NCBI GenBank assembly: GCA_045542485.1 | Contig: JAZQLC010000066.1 | Coordinates: 118,253 to 182,252, forward strand | Direction of reading: 5' to 3' | Source: SIG575 sp045542485 | GTDB taxonomy: Bacteria > Bacillota > Clostridia > Oscillospirales > Acutalibacteraceae | Length of the DNA stretch: 64,000 nt | Part shown: positions 8,313 through 15,637 of the stretch, piece by piece | How the letters are laid out: each line of letters starts with the position of its first letter | Numbering within the stretch: position 1 is the first letter of the stretch | Program-made: the position numbers and the translations under genes | Notes under the pieces: generated by a model | What the model was told of the DNA's origin: nothing | The model's database searches: none | The model's input: only the letters and a program-made list of their open reading frames with translations

Positions 8313-9662
8313 ATGAAGGGTAAAACTGATTTTTCAAAAGGCCCTGTATGGAAGTGCATTATAGCTCAGGCAGTACCGCTGACAATCGCTCAGCTTGTAC
8401 AGCTTCTTTATAATGTGGTTGACAGAATTTATATCGGTCATATGGAAGACGGAACAAGTATTGCCCTTACAGGCATAGGGCTGACTTTTCCCGTAATCAC
8501 TCTCATAATGGCTTTCACTGCTCTTTTCGGAAACGGCGGTGTGCCTCTGTTTTCAATGGCACGAGGCTCAGGCGACGAAGAAAAAGCAGGAAAAATTATG
8601 GGCAACTCCTTTGCACTTATTATTGTAAGTTCTGTGATTCTCACTGCAGTTATCGGTATTTTTTCAAAGCCCATACTTTTTGCTTTCGGAGCAAGTGAAG
8701 AATCCTTTGTCTACGCAACAGATTACCTTAAAATTTATCTTGCAGGTACTGTTTTCTCTATGATTTCTACGGGAATGAACGGTTATATAAACGCAGAGGG
8801 ATTCCCGAAAATCGGTATGCTTTCCGTTATCCTCGGTGCAGTTACAAACATTGTTCTTGACCCCGTTTTCATCTTTGTGCTTTCTATGGGCGTAAAAGGT
8901 GCTGCCCTTGCGACAGTAATAAGTCAGGCTATTTCCGCTTTGTGGGTTATGAATTTTCTTCTGAGCAAAAAGGCAATTATCCCTCTGAAAAAAGAAAATA
9001 TAAGAATCCGCAAATCTCTCACAAAAGAAATTTTCAAGCTGGGACTTTCAAACTTCATTATGCAGGGAACGACTTTCCTTGTTCAGGTTTCCTGCAACAC
9101 AACCCTGCAGACTTTCGGTGGAGATCTGTATGTGGGAATTATGACGGTTGCAAACTCTATCCGTGAAATTTTTATGCTCCCCGTAAACGGCATAATCACC
9201 GGTTCTATGCCTGTCATCAGTTTCAACTACGGTGCAGGAGACTATGACAGAACCCGCTCAGGAATAAAATTCAACACATACCTTGGCGCACTTTACACCC
9301 TTGTTGCCTGGGCGCTTGTGCTGATTTTCCCACAGGTGTGGTTTGATATTTTCTCAGATGACCCCGCTATGACAGAGACGGGCGTCAAGATGCTGAAAAT
9401 TTATTTCTTCGGATTTGTTTTTATGGCACTGCAATTTGCAGGTCAGTCAACATTCCAGTCTTTAGGCGACGCAAAACACGCCATTTTCTTTTCACTTCTC
9501 AGAAAGGCTATTATCGTTGTACCTCTCACGCTTCTTCTCCCTCGATTGGGTTTCGGAGTTGCGGGTGTTTTCCTGGCAGAGCCCGTGTCAAATGTAATAG
9601 GTGGTACGGTATGTTATATAACAATGAGAATGACCGTTTACAGAAAACTGAAAAACAAATAA
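8313..9662 (+). CDS. MATE family efflux transporter
   Basis: A 449-residue inner-membrane antiporter with about 12 hydrophobic segments in two similar halves, the usual MATE length. Members export cationic drugs or metabolites using Na+ or H+. Typical features are the early AVPLTIAQLVQLLYNVVDRIYIGH, the GMNGYINAEGFPKIGM turn and the second-half FIMQGTTFLVQV. The start at ATG 8313 follows AGGAGGG by 6 bases; an earlier in-frame ATG (8277) would place the start upstream of the TATAAT box at 8285-8290 and is unlikely. It is monocistronic with a strong terminator. The substrate is not predictable. Confidence 0.9.
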   Translation: MKGKTDFSKGPVWKCIIAQAVPLTIAQLVQLLYNVVDRIYIGHMEDGTSIALTGIGLTFPVITLIMAFTALFGNGGVPLFSMARGSGDEEKAGKIMGNSFALIIVSSVILTAVIGIFSKPILFAFGASEESFVYATDYLKIYLAGTVFSMISTGMNGYINAEGFPKIGMLSVILGAVTNIVLDPVFIFVLSMGVKGAALATVISQAISALWVMNFLLSKKAIIPLKKENIRIRKSLTKEIFKLGLSNFIMQGTTFLVQVSCNTTLQTFGGDLYVGIMTVANSIREIFMLPVNGIITGSMPVISFNYGAGDYDRTRSGIKFNTYLGALYTLVAWALVLIFPQVWFDIFSDDPAMTETGVKMLKIYFFGFVFMALQFAGQSTFQSLGDAKHAIFFSLLRKAIIVVPLTLLLPRLGFGVAGVFLAEPVSNVIGGTVCYITMRMTVYRKLKNK

Positions 9663-9667
9663 GAAAT

Positions 9668-9710
9668 GCAGCAGAGACTTCAGATTGAAATCTCTGCTGC
9701 ACATTTTTTG
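9668..9710. terminator. Terminator after the MATE gene
   Basis: Perfect 11-bp stem TGCAGCAGAGA/TCTCTGCTGCA followed by CATTTTTTG. It lies between convergent genes and may also serve the minus-strand PHP gene that ends at 9719. Confidence 0.9.
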
Positions 9711-9718
9711 TCACAAAA

Positions 9719-11269
9719 TCAGAATGGGTTAGTAAGTCTGTCGAGAGTTACAGGGTTATAACCGAGACCGAAATATTTGAAAATCCAGATAATGGGATTC
9801 CATCTGAAAACAAGAACGTCGATTACTGTTACAAGTTTACGGAGGAACCAGGGAAGATCATAAACCTTTTCTACCTTTACGGGAGCAAACTCTTCGCCCT
9901 CAACGTTAAGTACCATGGGGTTAGCATAGCAGATACCGTTGTCACCTGAGAGATAGAATCTGACATACAGATAGGGTGTATCGAGAAGTTCGTCATTGTG
10001 AAGATCAAGAGTTGCCTTACCGTCAACAAGCTGTTCTCTCTTGATAACATTACCATTTGACACCCATGTGATGATGTTTGCGTTTTCGCCGTAAACAGTG
10101 ATAGTGTCATTATCCTGGTCAACATCAATTCTCTTCACCTGAGGTGTGTTATCAAGCCAATAAGCCTTTGTATCATAAACATCCTGCTCTACAAAGCCGG
10201 GCATTTCTTCCATACCGTTGAGTTCAACGCCGTTTGAGAAATGAGAAACTGAGAAGAACTGACCTTTTTCAAGGCAAGTACGGAAAGCTTCAACACTGAG
10301 TTCAGGCATCCAGCTCATTGTGTAAGCGTCGTTGATTGAAGTTTCACTGTGTGAATCAGCGAATGTATTACCCCAGGGCACTACGCCGTTGGGAATTGTC
10401 TTCTGAAGAATCTGGTCATAGAGGATTCTGTCGCAGCGTGTATGTGCGTCAGTAGCACTGTTGATACCTGTGCCGAGAGATGAGCCTTTGTTATCAATGA
10501 AAATCTTTGCAAATTTCGTTGCATAATAATCGTCAACAGGTTTGCCCACATAGTTTGCGGAATCCTTGTCAGGATAAACATATTCGCCCACATGTGAAAG
10601 GAAAGAGATACCGCCGGCATCCTTAACACCCTCTGAGGGAGTTTCATAGTCGCCGTAAACACCTGCAAGACCCTGACCGTAGAGAGCATAATATCCTGTA
10701 AGATGGCAGTCAGCAACAGGCGTTGCCATATTGAGCTCGTTGCCGTAAGGAATATCAATCATTCCGTTTGTTGTTGTTCTTGTGAGGATAACATCATCTT
10801 CTGTGCCCTCATTATATTCAACAGTATATGTACGCTCCTCGTGTGTGCCGTTAAGGTAAGCCTGATACTCATCCTCGGGGATAGGCACAATGGGAGCCAT
10901 ATTTGTGCGTTCTTTCTTGATAAGTCTCATAAGAGGCACTGTCTCGGGCACCTTGTTCCAGCCCAGATTGTTTGTGCCGTGGTCTGTAAGAGCTACGATT
11001 TCATAGTTTGCAGCATAATGCATAGCACAGAATTCCTCAATAGTAAGGAAGCCGTCAGATGCATTTGTGTGACAGTGAAGCTGTGTTTTATAGTCTTCCC
11101 ACTCATCCCAATTGATTCCCTCATAGGGGTTGTCGATGATGTAGTTTTTCTTTGCATCCGAAGCCACAGTTTCACTTGCCATAGCAGGAACAGATACTGC
11201 GCTCATAATAAGAAGAGCGAGAAACAGTGCAATAAATTTGCGTGAAGTTCTTCTGATTTTTGTTTTCAT
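9719..11269 (-). CDS. Secreted PHP-domain phosphoesterase-like protein
   Basis: A 516-residue exported protein with a signal peptide (positive MKTKIRRTSRK, hydrophobic 13-27, cleavage near AMA-S at 30-32). The PHP metal site is visible: LHCHTNASDG (64-73) and ALTDHGTN (93-100), with later His/Asp in the SHVGEY and TDAHTR regions. PHP domains are usually metal-dependent phosphoesterases; a large exported one is less common. The C-terminal ~45 residues are aromatic and hydrophobic (RWNPIIWIFKYFGLGYNP), resembling the tail of the 1266-residue protein at 58117 and suggesting membrane or wall association. I chose ATG 11269, 8 bases after AAGGAG, over an in-frame GTG at 11278. Substrate unknown. 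Confidence 0.8.
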   Translation of the reverse strand: MKTKIRRTSRKFIALFLALLIMSAVSVPAMASETVASDAKKNYIIDNPYEGINWDEWEDYKTQLHCHTNASDGFLTIEEFCAMHYAANYEIVALTDHGTNNLGWNKVPETVPLMRLIKKERTNMAPIVPIPEDEYQAYLNGTHEERTYTVEYNEGTEDDVILTRTTTNGMIDIPYGNELNMATPVADCHLTGYYALYGQGLAGVYGDYETPSEGVKDAGGISFLSHVGEYVYPDKDSANYVGKPVDDYYATKFAKIFIDNKGSSLGTGINSATDAHTRCDRILYDQILQKTIPNGVVPWGNTFADSHSETSINDAYTMSWMPELSVEAFRTCLEKGQFFSVSHFSNGVELNGMEEMPGFVEQDVYDTKAYWLDNTPQVKRIDVDQDNDTITVYGENANIITWVSNGNVIKREQLVDGKATLDLHNDELLDTPYLYVRFYLSGDNGICYANPMVLNVEGEEFAPVKVEKVYDLPWFLRKLVTVIDVLVFRWNPIIWIFKYFGLGYNPVTLDRLTNPF

Positions 11270-11292
11270 TTTGGTCACTCCTTGTGCTTTGC

Positions 11293-11308
11293 GACCTCCA
11301 AAGAGGTC
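11293..11308. promoter_or_regulatory. 16-bp inverted repeat in the PHP-gene leader
   Basis: GACCTC-CAAA-GAGGTC, perfect 6-bp arms, lies 24 bases upstream of the PHP start. It could be an operator or a small leader hairpin; there is no T run, so it is not a terminator. Confidence 0.4.
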
Positions 11309-11417
11309 TCTGGAAATAGTTTAACATTTAATTTGAACAAAGTCAATCACTATAAACGAAAAAAAATGTGCAAAATACATCAAAATCAACGGTGACGAAA
11401 GATTTTTTTCAAAAGGG

Positions 11418-11446
11418 TTGATTTTTTGTAATTTATAGCGTATAAT
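11418..11446 (+). promoter_or_regulatory. Promoter of the initiator tRNA gene
   Basis: TTGATT (11418-11423), 17 bases, TATAAT (11441-11446), about 33 bases upstream of the tRNA 5' end. Confidence 0.75.
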
Positions 11447-11478
11447 ATATCAAGTGGAAACCACGAAAAACTATATAT

Positions 11479-11554
<76 letters not shown>

Positions 11555-11559
11555 AATCA

Positions 11560-11605
11560 GATACCGCTGTTGATACAATAGTATTGATAGCGGTATCGTT
11601 GTTTT
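11560..11605 (+). terminator. Terminator of tRNA-fMet; first copy of a dispersed element
   Basis: GATACCGCT (11560-11568) and AGCGGTATC (11589-11597), with an inner ATAC/GTAT pairing, then GTTGTTTTAT. The same sequence recurs at 47249-47293 and 58001-58050. Confidence 0.85.
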
Positions 11606-11615
11606 ATTTCCAAAA

Positions 11616-11758
11616 GCCTTATAACATAGCCACTTATAAAAACAAGCGTTGCATTTGGGAACTTGTTTTCCCCTCCTGCAACGCTTTTTATTGCTTATTA
11701 ATTTGATTAGTAAGAAAATCTATCTTACCTATCGTTAAATTACTGATAATCGTTAAAC
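11616..11758. repeat. Dispersed hairpin repeat, copy 1 (long form)
   Basis: AAGCGTTGCA (11644-11653) pairs with TGCAACGCTT (11677-11686), followed by a T run and a conserved AT-rich tail including GATTAGTAAGAAAATCTATC and ATCGTTAAATTACTGATAA. The whole ~140-base block recurs almost unchanged at 62920-63052, and its first half at 39608-39720, 47306-47378 and 57743-57806. It looks like a bidirectional terminator that has become a mobile or amplified repeat. Confidence 0.85.
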
Positions 11759-11815
11759 AGTTAAATTGTAATTAACTTTCCTCTGCACAGTCGATTTATT
11801 GTATTAAATAAATTC

Positions 11816-12016
11816 GTTTAATACTGCGCTGAAAGTGACCTGTTTAATTCAGTTTTTTCATAAGATATAAATGGCTTCACAGATTTTTGTTGTCATTTTG
11901 TTGTCACGGTAATCAGTTACACACTGACTTAAACCAGACTCCCTAACCAGTGTTCTTTATTCTTACTACTTAAATTATACACAGATCTTTCTCTTAAGTC
12001 ACGTTCTAAAGCGCAC
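11816..12016. repeat. Direct repeat pair with the 14295-14363 segment (long version)
   Basis: Positions 11816-11852 match 14295-14331 at 35 of 37 bases, and 11991-12016 match 14338-14363 at 25 of 26. Here the two blocks are 138 bases apart; in the other copy only 6. The pair brackets the riboswitch-symporter unit. No coding sequence was seen inside. Confidence 0.8.
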
Positions 12017-12074
12017 GAAAAATAGAAGCAAATTTTCCAATATGAACGTGCAATGCGCACAAAAGCTGCCAAAA

Positions 12075-12271
12075 TCACCATTTTATATGTTCATTAATAA
12101 ATCTTTCAAACTGCCACTCCGGGCCGTCATATAAGACTTGAATCAGCGCTTCTTGCAATTCTGATTTCGAAAGTTTGTTTATGTATTTTTGAAGCATATC
12201 GTCATTTCCTGCTTCTCTTTTTCACTCTTCTTCCGTATTTTCAACTCTCGCATCCATACAGTCCGTGCAGA
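12075..12271 (-). pseudogene. Decayed small gene with an in-frame TGA
   Basis: The minus strand encodes FRFCTDCMDARVENTEEE, then TGA (12224-12222), then KREAGNDDMLQKYINKLSKS...FERFINEHIKW and a stop at 12077-12075. The last 40 codons (from ATG 12197, with AGGA upstream) read like a real C-terminal helical domain, and the N-terminal CxxC like half of a zinc knuckle. The 5' end runs into the palindrome at 12274. I do not recognise the family. A 40-residue protein from ATG 12197 remains possible. Confidence 0.4.
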
Positions 12272-12273
12272 AT

Positions 12274-12308
12274 CTAAAGCATTTTGAATATAATTCAAAA
12301 TGCTTTAG
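12274..12308. repeat. Perfect 15-bp inverted repeat
   Basis: CTAAAGCATTTTGAA and TTCAAAATGCTTTAG around a 5-base loop. There is no T tract, so it is a cruciform or mobile-element scar rather than an obvious terminator. It abuts the broken 5' end of the small pseudogene. Confidence 0.6.
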
Positions 12309-12429
12309 AAGAACGTAGATATATTGCACAAGGAACATAATGTGTTTTCAGTTATTTTCTACTATAGTTATATATAATCTGTATTGATTTTTAAGAATTA
12401 AAGTGGTATGATATAGAAAACAAAATAAC

Positions 12430-12597
12430 TTATGGTTGAGGTTTGCAGAAGAAGCATCAGCTGCCGAAGGAGTAACGCTCTCAGGCTTCCCGAAAGGGAA
12501 AAGGACTGCAAACGGACATAACTTTGGAGAATCTCATTGAATTGAGTGCCGAAGGGGCAAGGCAAAAGCTAATCTCTCAGGCAAAAGGACAAAGTTT
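12430..12597 (+). promoter_or_regulatory. Tandem glycine riboswitch (gcvT type)
   Basis: Two aptamers in series. Aptamer 1 is closed by GTTTGCAG (12441-12448) and CTGCAAAC (12506-12513), with GCCGAAGG, CTCTCAGGC and AAAAGGAC inside. Aptamer 2 is closed by AACTTTG (12520-12526) and CAAAGTT (12590-12596), with GGAGAATCTC, GCCGAAGG, TCTCAGGC and AAAAGGAC. The conserved cores and the short linker are diagnostic of this class. It precedes an amino-acid symporter gene, a known context. By analogy glycine binding would favour expression of the transporter. Confidence 0.93.
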
Positions 12598-12632
12598 TTA
12601 TCACCTGTTTATCGGGGTAAATTTGTACTTTT

Positions 12633-12662
12633 GTCGGATTACATCTTGTAATCCGACTTTTT
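12633..12662 (+). terminator. Riboswitch expression-platform terminator
   Basis: Perfect 11-bp stem GTCGGATTACA/TGTAATCCGAC with a 3-base loop and TTTTTATTT. It lies between the glycine aptamers and the symporter ribosome site, so control is likely by transcription termination. The mutually exclusive antiterminator pairing was not worked out. Confidence 0.85.
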
Positions 12663-12682
12663 ATTTATAGGAGGAATTTTCA

Positions 12683-14218
12683 ATGGAAGCTTTTTTTGAC
12701 AAAGTGGCAGAAATCAACGGAGCCGTCAATGGTGTCGTATGGGGTAAATACGGTCTAATTCTGCTTATCGGCACAGGTATCATTATGACCATAGTTACAA
12801 AAGTATTTCAGGTAACACACATCGGTCACTGGTGGAAAAACACTATCGGAAGCCTTTTCACTAAGAATGTTATGGGTCATTCAAAAGAAAAGGGTACAAT
12901 TTCACCCTTTCAGGCTCTTTGTACTGCTCTTGCCGCAACTGTTGGTACAGGTAATATAGCTGGCGTTGCCGCAGCTATCTGCATCGGCGGTGCAGGTGCT
13001 GTTTTCTGGATGTGGGTTGCCGCTTTCTTCGGTATGATGACAAACTATTCCGAAAACGTTCTCGGTATTTATTTCCGCCGCCGCAACATCAAAGGCGAAT
13101 GGTCAGGTGGTGCTATGTATTATCTCCGTGACGGTCTCGGAAATAAGAAGGGATGCAAAACAATTGGCAAGGCTCTCGCATTCCTCTTCTGTATTTTTAC
13201 AATGCTCGCTTCATTCGGTATCGGCAGTATGGGTCAGGTCAACAAGATTGTTGCAAACATTTCGGTGGCTTTCAACGCAGAAGCTCTTTCATCGATTCAG
13301 GTCCTCGGCGGTATTTCGCTTTACAACCTTATTCTTGGCATTGTAATTATGATTCTTGTTGCTCTTATTACCCTTGGCGGTCTTAAAAGAATTGCCAATG
13401 TTGCAGAAAAGATTGTTCCGTTTATGATCGTTCTTTTCATTGCAGGCAGTCTTATCATCATCGGTATTAATTATGATATGATTATTCCTTCTTTCAAGAG
13501 CATTTTTGTCAACGCTTTCAAGCCTGAAGCATTTGTCGGAGGTACACTCGGTGCGGCAATCAGCGCAGCGGTTACTCAAGGCTTCAAAAGAGGCGTATTC
13601 TCAAACGAAGCAGGTCTCGGCTCATCCGTTATGGTTCATTCAAACTCCAACATCAAAGAACCCGTTAAGCAGGGTATGTGGGGTATCTTTGAAGTATTTG
13701 CAGACACAATGGTTGTCTGCACAATGACAGCTCTTGTAGTTCTCACATCAGGCGTATTCGATGCAAAAACAGGCGAAATCGCAGAAGGCCTTACTGATGC
13801 AACGCTCGTTGCAGGTGCGTTTAACTCCGTATTCTCATGGGGCAATATCGGTCAGAAATTCGTTGCAGTTGCAATGTTCCTCTTCGCTTTCACAACAGTT
13901 CTCGGCTGGTCACACTACGGCTCAAAGGCATGGGAGTACCTCTTTGGTGCAAAGACAACGGTTATCTTCAAAATCATCCACGTTATCACCGTTATTTTCG
14001 GTGCGGTTATGACTTCTACACTTGCATGGGATATTTCAGACACATTCAACGGTCTTATGATGATTCCCAACCTTATTGGTGTTGTTGTTCTCTTCCCGCT
14101 TGTTATGAAAATTACAAGCAACTATGTTAACCGCAAGATTAAGAATACAAACGAAGCACCCATGCTTTCCTACGACCCTGAAATCCAGTCAGAAGCAAAA
14201 GCTAAAATAGAAAACTAA
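12683..14218 (+). CDS. Alanine/glycine:cation symporter (AgcS family)
   Basis: A 511-residue inner-membrane Na+- or H+-coupled transporter for alanine and/or glycine, with about 11 hydrophobic segments. Family motifs are ALAATVGTGNIAGVAAAICIGGAGAVFWMW (the conserved unwound substrate/ion site), MTNYSENVLGIYFRR, GAMYYLRDGLG and FKRGVFSNEAGLGS. ATG 12683 is preceded by AGGAGG at 8 bases. The upstream tandem glycine riboswitch argues that glycine is a physiological substrate; this is inference from context. It is monocistronic with its own terminator. Confidence 0.93.
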   Translation: MEAFFDKVAEINGAVNGVVWGKYGLILLIGTGIIMTIVTKVFQVTHIGHWWKNTIGSLFTKNVMGHSKEKGTISPFQALCTALAATVGTGNIAGVAAAICIGGAGAVFWMWVAAFFGMMTNYSENVLGIYFRRRNIKGEWSGGAMYYLRDGLGNKKGCKTIGKALAFLFCIFTMLASFGIGSMGQVNKIVANISVAFNAEALSSIQVLGGISLYNLILGIVIMILVALITLGGLKRIANVAEKIVPFMIVLFIAGSLIIIGINYDMIIPSFKSIFVNAFKPEAFVGGTLGAAISAAVTQGFKRGVFSNEAGLGSSVMVHSNSNIKEPVKQGMWGIFEVFADTMVVCTMTALVVLTSGVFDAKTGEIAEGLTDATLVAGAFNSVFSWGNIGQKFVAVAMFLFAFTTVLGWSHYGSKAWEYLFGAKTTVIFKIIHVITVIFGAVMTSTLAWDISDTFNGLMMIPNLIGVVVLFPLVMKITSNYVNRKIKNTNEAPMLSYDPEIQSEAKAKIEN

Positions 14219-14231
14219 TAACATCAAAACA

Positions 14232-14280
14232 AACAACCCACTCCTATGATGCAAAGCACCGTTGGAATGGGTTGTTTTAT
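14232..14280 (+). terminator. Terminator of the symporter gene
   Basis: AACAACCCACTCC (14232-14244) pairs with GGAATGGGTTGTT (14264-14276) apart from one bulge, then TTTAT. Confidence 0.85.
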
Positions 14281-14294
14281 ATATACATCCTTCA

Positions 14295-14363
14295 GTTTAA
14301 CACTGCACTGAAAGTGACCTGTTTAATTCAGAGCTGTCTCTTAAGTCACGTTCTGAAGCGCAC
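14295..14363. repeat. Short version of the 11816-12016 repeat
   Basis: Two blocks (37 and 26 bases) matching the earlier copy at 35/37 and 25/26 positions, separated by 6 bases instead of 138. Confidence 0.8.
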
Positions 14364-14459
14364 AAAGTATCTGTGGATATTCTCAACCATAGGAATTTTT
14401 TGTAAAAAGCTGAAATATACAAATGAAAGAAACTGTAATAAAATTATTTTGGTTTTATG

Positions 14460-14488
14460 TTGAATACCTGTAAATAAAAGAGTATAAT
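14460..14488 (+). promoter_or_regulatory. Promoter of the LysR gene
   Basis: TTGAAT (14460-14465), 17 bases, TATAAT (14483-14488), about 30 bases before the GTG start. Confidence 0.7.
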
Positions 14489-14520
14489 GCTTTTATAAAA
14501 GTACTTCGGTGGTGATATAT

Positions 14521-15441
14521 GTGAATATTTTGCATATGAAATATGCTGTTGAGGTGGCAAGGGTCGGGTCGCTTAACAAGGCTTCGGAAACCCTGCTTAT
14601 TGCACAGCCAAACTTAAGCCGTTCGATTAAAGAACTTGAAGCTGATCTGGGTATAACAATTTTTGACCGTACTGCAAAGGGAATGTTTCTTACTCCTGAC
14701 GGAGAAACTTTTATAGGTTATGCAAAAGACATTTTAAAACAGATTGATCAGGTAGATTCAATGTACAAAAATGGTATAGTCAAAAAACAGAAGTTTTCAA
14801 TTTCTGTGCCGAGAGCTTGTTATATTTCAGATGCTTTTGCACAGTTTTCAAAATTTCTCACTGACGAGCCGGCAGAAATCTTTTATAAAGAAACAAACTC
14901 TCAGCGTACTATCAATAATATACTTAATCACGACTATAATCTCGGCATAATAAGATATGCAGAAAATTACGATAAATATTTTAAGTCTATGCTTGAAGAA
15001 AAGGGCCTGACTTATGAGATGGTGACAGAGTTTACCTACTCGCTTATAATGAGTGCAAATAATCCTCTTGCTCAAAAAGAGAATATAACTTACGATGACC
15101 TTAAAGGTTACATCGAAATAGCCCATGCGGACCCGTATGTGCCGTCACTTCCTTTGGCAAAGGTTGTTAAGGAGGAGCTGCCTGATAACATTGACAGACG
15201 AATTTTTATTTTTGAAAGAGCAAGTCAGTTTGATCTGCTTTCTGAAAATCCCGAGACTTTTATGTGGGTATCTTCTGCTCCGAAGAAGGTTCTTGAAAGA
15301 TATAATCTCGTTCAGAAGAAATGCGGAGATAACAAAAAAGTATACAAGGATTTGCTCATATATCAAAAAGGATATAAACTTACCAAAATTGACAAGCAAT
15401 TTATAACAGAATTATGTGAATCTAAACGAAAACATATATAA
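14521..15441 (+). CDS. LysR-family transcriptional regulator
   Basis: A 306-residue DNA-binding regulator. The N-terminal winged helix-turn-helix is clear (YAVEVARVGSLNKASETLLIAQPNLSRSIKELEADLGITIFDRT, about 7-50), followed by a type 2 periplasmic-binding-fold effector domain to the C-terminus. I start at GTG 14521, 8 bases after GGTGGTG, because it gives the usual short LysR N-terminus; an in-frame GTG at 14509 is inside that site. It lies between the symporter and adhE, with its own promoter and terminator, and could control either neighbour. The effector is unknown. Confidence 0.92.
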   Translation: MNILHMKYAVEVARVGSLNKASETLLIAQPNLSRSIKELEADLGITIFDRTAKGMFLTPDGETFIGYAKDILKQIDQVDSMYKNGIVKKQKFSISVPRACYISDAFAQFSKFLTDEPAEIFYKETNSQRTINNILNHDYNLGIIRYAENYDKYFKSMLEEKGLTYEMVTEFTYSLIMSANNPLAQKENITYDDLKGYIEIAHADPYVPSLPLAKVVKEELPDNIDRRIFIFERASQFDLLSENPETFMWVSSAPKKVLERYNLVQKKCGDNKKVYKDLLIYQKGYKLTKIDKQFITELCESKRKHI

Positions 15442-15445
15442 TCGT

Positions 15446-15475
15446 AAAGCCTGATTTAATCGTCAGGCTTTATTT
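15446..15475 (+). terminator. Terminator of the LysR gene
   Basis: AAAGCCTGA/TCAGGCTTT with an 8-base loop and TATTTTAT. Confidence 0.85.
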
Positions 15476-15562
15476 TATGCCGTTTTTTGCCTTTTTTAAG
15501 CCAGGTATATCAAAAAACATAACACCGGTTAACATTTTTATAATTCCCAAGACATAAAAAGT

Positions 15563-15580
15563 CTGTTAAAATAATAACAA
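15563..15580. promoter_or_regulatory. Rex-like operator overlapping the adhE promoter
   Basis: CTGTTAAAATAATAACAA matches the clostridial Rex consensus TTGTTAANNNNTTAACAA at 12 of 14 fixed positions and contains a plausible -10 (TAAAAT, 15567-15572). Rex is a repressor that senses the NADH/NAD+ ratio and is known to control adhE and hydrogenase genes in clostridia. It lies 58 bases upstream of the adhE start. No rex gene is in this window; assignment is by motif and context. Confidence 0.65.
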
Positions 15581-15637
15581 TCTCACAAGAGAACAAATCA
15601 AAGCTACAATCAAACAAATTATTTTAGGAGGATAAAA

